From NCBI GenBank assembly GCA_022826805.1, contig JAJDUH010000072.1, positions 1 to 64,000 of the forward strand: DNA of 64,000 bases. The letters run 5' to 3'. How positions within the stretch are numbered: position 1 is the first letter of the stretch; every line of letters begins with the position of its first letter. The notes under the pieces are model-generated. The model was not told the origin of the DNA, ran no database searches, and saw nothing but the letters and a program-made list of their open reading frames with translations. Position numbers and translations under genes: made by a program. Shown piece after piece: positions 61,037 to 64,000 of this stretch. The DNA comes from Candidatus Poribacteria bacterium. GTDB lineage: Bacteria; Poribacteria; WGA-4E; WGA-3G.

Positions 61037-63649
61037 ATGCGAGAAAGAAACATCAAAATCGTAGCTGTATTGCTCATCTTGTTGAGCGTTGCAGTGCTCC
61101 ATGTCCGACTCTATCGATTTGCCGAGGTGACACACGACGGTGCATTGCAAGTATTAGTCTGCTTGGGTCGCGTTGTCGGGATAGACACAAGCGACGATGC
61201 CGACCAAGTCCTATCTTTCCGAATCCTCTCTGGGCAATTTCGTGGCGAGACCATTCAGGTGAACAACGTCTGGACAGGCCGTGCCTTTGGAGACCGTGTG
61301 TTACGGAAAGGCGATGTGCTGTTTCTTGATATTCCACTACGCGATCCCGCGAATCCGAGAATTGACACTGTTTCAATGCGAGAGTACTTCCGCACGCCGT
61401 TTCTACTATACCTGGCGGGTGCCTTAGGTATTCTGATGATACTTGTCGCTGGCATGAAAGGTGTCCGCGCCATTCTGACGCTCTTTGTTACTGCACTAAC
61501 CGTCCTTTACGTATTAGTTCCACTAACTGTTGCTGGTTACAATCCGATTGCAGTTGCGCTCGTAATCGCCGCCTTGCTCACCTTCGCGACTTTCCTTCTA
61601 ATCACAGGATTTAGTTTTAAGTTAATCTCCGGCGTACTTGGGACCCTCGGTGGGTTAGCTGCTGTCGGGGTGTTATCTGTCCTGAGCCAACATGCGATGG
61701 CACTAACCGGACTGGCGCAAGAGTTCGGTTTTTTAGAACTCGGTCTTGCGTTGTGGCGAACCTCTGCTTCGCACAGCTGGAATTTCACGGGTATTTTATC
61801 TGCGGGCATTATTTTAGGTGCCGTTGGTGCAATGATGGACGTGAGTATGTCCATCTCCTCAAGTGTACATGAAGTCAAGCAGGTGAATCCGAACATCACT
61901 GTCCGCCAAGCGATCCGCGCTGGACTGAATGTCGGTCGCGACATTATGGGAACGATGGCAGATACGCTCATCTTTGCTTATCTCGGGGCGCACATGATGA
62001 CGATGTTGCTACCCCGCATTGATTTCCCTGAAGTCGGTATCCTCTACCCGTTTCTGCGTCTCGTCAACGATGAAGCGACAGCGGTTGCGATTATTCAAGC
62101 AGTCGTCGGCACGATCGGATTGGTACTTACCGTTCCAATCGCTGCATCGGTTGCTGGCTTCCTGACGCAATACGCCAAGGTCGACGCCTCTGAGATTCAC
62201 GAGGACCTGCCTTCAGAGGAGGAATTAGAGGAGTTGTTCCGTGCCGATCCACCTCGCAGCAAAGCCCGAATTGCCGTGCCTATTGCTATGGCTTTCGTCC
62301 TAATTGGCACGATCTTCGTCTACTATCGCACACACGAACTCTCGGCGACAATCTCTGAGCAACGCGATGCACAAGGAAATCCCATTAATAAATCGGAGTA
62401 CGCCAAGGGGAGAGTTATCCGACTGCTTGAGTCGAACGGGAATTTCCTTTTTGATATTGACAGCAGTGCCGCGAGCGAATTGGACAATCGTATCGTGCCA
62501 CAGGTTTTGCGTGAGGCGTTCGAGCAACAAGACATCCTGTTTTCGGATCAGGTGAGTGTCTCGGTCAAACCGTGGAAGGATAGCCGTTGGCTTCTCTCGG
62601 ATGAGAAATACGAGCAGACCTATAGCGTACGAGCAATGGAAGACGGGGAAGAACGTGTCCTCAAAGTCTATGAGTCAAAAAGTGAACATCATATTCTTGA
62701 GGTAGAGGTGCTCAGTGGTATGTATAAAGGCAGACGCTTGGTGTTACGGAACATTGTGAATCACAATATGCCGTTGTTGAGCATTCCTGCAGAACCCGGA
62801 GATGTTATTCTCTGTCGTGTCGCTGGAAATCCCGAACAGGTTAGCCTCGTCAATATCGTTCAAGATTACGGGAGAGACCGATTCCTGATTTGGATGGTAG
62901 GGGGTATGCTCCTTCTGATTATCCTCGTCGGTAGGATGGAGGGCATTCGAACGGCGTGTGCGATGCTAATCTCTGCGGCAGTCATCTACTTCTTCATGTT
63001 GCCGTTAATTTCAGAGGGTGCGAATGCGGTGTTCATTGTGACGCTGACGTCGGGTGTAGTGGCATTTGTGTCTCTGGTATTCGTGATTGGCCCGAGTCGA
63101 AAGACGTTTTCAGCGGTGTTTGGAACGATGGGTGGCATTTTGGTTGCTGGTTTAATTGTCCTATTTGCGCAGCAACACCTCCACTTTTCAGGGTTGGAGA
63201 ATGCGATTTCCGCGGATATTGTTGAAGCGACACGCACACCCCCGTTCGATTTCGTACAAATCCTCTTGGCGGGTATGCTGATGGGGGTATTGGGTGTTGC
63301 TGTTGACGGTGCCATCGAAGTGGCATCAAGTATGGAAGAGATCCGAAAAGCGAATCCGAACATGCCCACATGGCGACTTATCGCCTCTGGTCTTAACGTC
63401 GGGACGGACATCCTCGGTACGATGGTGAATACACTGGTTTTCGCGTATCTTGGCGTGGAGCTCCTCTTGGTTGTCACGGTTACAGCACCGAATCTGGACT
63501 TTTTCAAATCGCCACCCGTGCAGCTCCTGAGTATCGGTGTCGTGTCTGCGGAGATTGTCCGATTGCTCGCTGGAACGCTCGGTTTGGTTTTGGCGATACC
63601 GATTACCGCTATGATTTGTGCGTTCTGGAACCCCAAACAGAAAGTATAG
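61037..63649 (+). CDS. YibE/F-family membrane protein, tandem duplication
   Basis: 870 residues, about twice the normal size. A first transmembrane helix (residues ~8-25) leads to an extracytoplasmic beta-rich segment, then a multi-span YibE/F domain with GAVGAMMDVSMSISSSVHEVKQVNPN and GLNVGRDIMGTMADTLIFAYLGA. After a second single span (PIAMAFVLIGTIFVYY, near residue 420) the same order recurs: a soluble segment, then GVLGVAVDGAIEVASSMEEIRKANPN and GLNVGTDILGTMVNTLVFAYLGV. The two halves are similar but not close. Function unknown; YibE/F proteins are polytopic transporters or channels by layout. Confidence 0.88.
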   Translation: MRERNIKIVAVLLILLSVAVLHVRLYRFAEVTHDGALQVLVCLGRVVGIDTSDDADQVLSFRILSGQFRGETIQVNNVWTGRAFGDRVLRKGDVLFLDIPLRDPANPRIDTVSMREYFRTPFLLYLAGALGILMILVAGMKGVRAILTLFVTALTVLYVLVPLTVAGYNPIAVALVIAALLTFATFLLITGFSFKLISGVLGTLGGLAAVGVLSVLSQHAMALTGLAQEFGFLELGLALWRTSASHSWNFTGILSAGIILGAVGAMMDVSMSISSSVHEVKQVNPNITVRQAIRAGLNVGRDIMGTMADTLIFAYLGAHMMTMLLPRIDFPEVGILYPFLRLVNDEATAVAIIQAVVGTIGLVLTVPIAASVAGFLTQYAKVDASEIHEDLPSEEELEELFRADPPRSKARIAVPIAMAFVLIGTIFVYYRTHELSATISEQRDAQGNPINKSEYAKGRVIRLLESNGNFLFDIDSSAASELDNRIVPQVLREAFEQQDILFSDQVSVSVKPWKDSRWLLSDEKYEQTYSVRAMEDGEERVLKVYESKSEHHILEVEVLSGMYKGRRLVLRNIVNHNMPLLSIPAEPGDVILCRVAGNPEQVSLVNIVQDYGRDRFLIWMVGGMLLLIILVGRMEGIRTACAMLISAAVIYFFMLPLISEGANAVFIVTLTSGVVAFVSLVFVIGPSRKTFSAVFGTMGGILVAGLIVLFAQQHLHFSGLENAISADIVEATRTPPFDFVQILLAGMLMGVLGVAVDGAIEVASSMEEIRKANPNMPTWRLIASGLNVGTDILGTMVNTLVFAYLGVELLLVVTVTAPNLDFFKSPPVQLLSIGVVSAEIVRLLAGTLGLVLAIPITAMICAFWNPKQKV

Positions 63650-63693
63650 GGTCTGGTAGAGATAGTGCGCTATTTTTAGACTTCACGTTTGCT

Positions 63694-63714
63694 GGCGAGG
63701 TTTCTAACCTCGCC
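63694..63714. terminator. Hairpin between convergent genes (family E)
   Basis: GGCGAGGTT-TCT-AACCTCGCC, a perfect 9-bp GC-rich stem in the 82-bp gap between the YibE/F gene (+) and the last gene (-). It resembles the hairpin at 14363-14385 in both form and location. Confidence 0.5.
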
Positions 63715-63731
63715 TATCTTAAATGTAGTCG

Positions 63732-63999
63732 TTATTGCGGACACCACGCCATAACCGTGCCGAAACTCGCAAACATGCTATTTTCACCGCTCGTAAGGAT
63801 ACGTGAACCTTGGACGACAATCCGAGCGTCACGACTCGTGACTTTATAACTCACAGGTGCATCCTTAGCAATCAGCGGTTCACCGTTTTCGTCTTTGAGC
63901 TTATCGAGTCGATAATGCACCGAACGATGCGCAGCGACCTCAAATTCGCAGGAGACGTTATCCAGCGTCGGATCCTCATAAAGCACCTCTAAGAGACAA
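63732..63999 (-). CDS. Unknown protein, C-terminal part (runs off the right edge)
   Basis: The frame is open from the right edge to a stop at 63732-63734, giving the last ~88 residues; the GTG at 63986 is probably internal. It reads EFEVAAHRSVHYRLDKLKDE and VSYKVTSRDARIVVQGSRIL, ending FGTVMAWCPQ. No domain recognised. It is convergent with the YibE/F gene. The true start is outside the window. Confidence 0.55.
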   Translation of the reverse strand, partial: CLLEVLYEDPTLDNVSCEFEVAAHRSVHYRLDKLKDENGEPLIAKDAPVSYKVTSRDARIVVQGSRILTSGENSMFASFGTVMAWCPQ

Positions 64000-64000
64000 C

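Overview
This 64 kb window looks like a chromosomal segment of an uncultivated bacterium. The gene content points to Candidatus Poribacteria or a close relative: several phytanoyl-CoA dioxygenase (PhyH) proteins, several Gfo/Idh/MocA oxidoreductases, a sulfatase, a creatininase, a DUF6785-like membrane protein, a tandem-fused UvrA, and many short palindromic intergenic repeats. The assignment is inference; there is no rRNA or other phylogenetic marker RNA here. Promoters with TTGACA and TATAAT-like boxes 17 bp apart are visible in front of several genes, which suggests ordinary sigma-70-type transcription.

Region by region. (a) 1-7 kb is a decaying accessory region: the 5' part of an ISAs1-family transposase gene at the left edge, an Eco57I-like restriction-modification gene cut at its 5' side next to that IS, an FRG-domain/TPR protein, a small hypothetical protein, an orphan HicB antitoxin, a stop-containing tail of another Eco57I-type enzyme, and a TPR gene coupled to a Doc/Fic toxin gene. 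(b) 7.5-18 kb holds plus-strand metabolic genes (type I mannose-6-phosphate isomerase, PlsC-like acyltransferase, sugar-phosphate isomerase, NadC, a flippase-like membrane protein, a beta-hydroxyacid dehydrogenase), DnaN on the minus strand and a large membrane protein. (c) 18-35.3 kb is on the minus strand: DUF4403-like protein, sarcosine-oxidase-like flavoenzyme, PhyH, creatininase, DnaJ-domain protein, a 1917-residue double UvrA, Era, a CopG/BrnA-like antitoxin, a HEAT-repeat protein, TrpB, a 2-hydroxyacid dehydrogenase and an FAD-linked oxidase. (d) 35.5-44.8 kb is a defence island on the minus strand: Fic protein, type III Mod, two unrecognised genes, type III Res. (e) 44.9-54.2 kb, also minus strand, holds MoxR, three Gfo/Idh/MocA oxidoreductases, three PhyH proteins, a sulfatase-like hydrolase and an antitoxin with a frameshifted ParE/RelE-like toxin; this reads as a catabolic cluster for decorated small molecules or sugars. 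(f) 54.4-63.6 kb is on the plus strand: GlnD-like PII uridylyltransferase, an NAD-dependent epimerase, TrmB, UvrC and a double YibE/F membrane protein. A truncated minus-strand gene closes the window.

The most interesting candidate system is the type III restriction-modification operon at 35.5-43.4 kb. It carries two extra genes between mod and res, one with a Cys/His cluster and one with an N-terminal membrane anchor, and a class II Fic protein directly upstream under its own consensus promoter. Other points of note are: short palindromic repeats inserted in frame in the Eco57I-like gene; hairpin repeat families whose stems vary in a compensated way; the tandem fusions of UvrA and of YibE/F; a PhyH protein with H-x-G in place of H-x-D; and a sulfatase with Thr where the Cys/Ser nucleophile should be.
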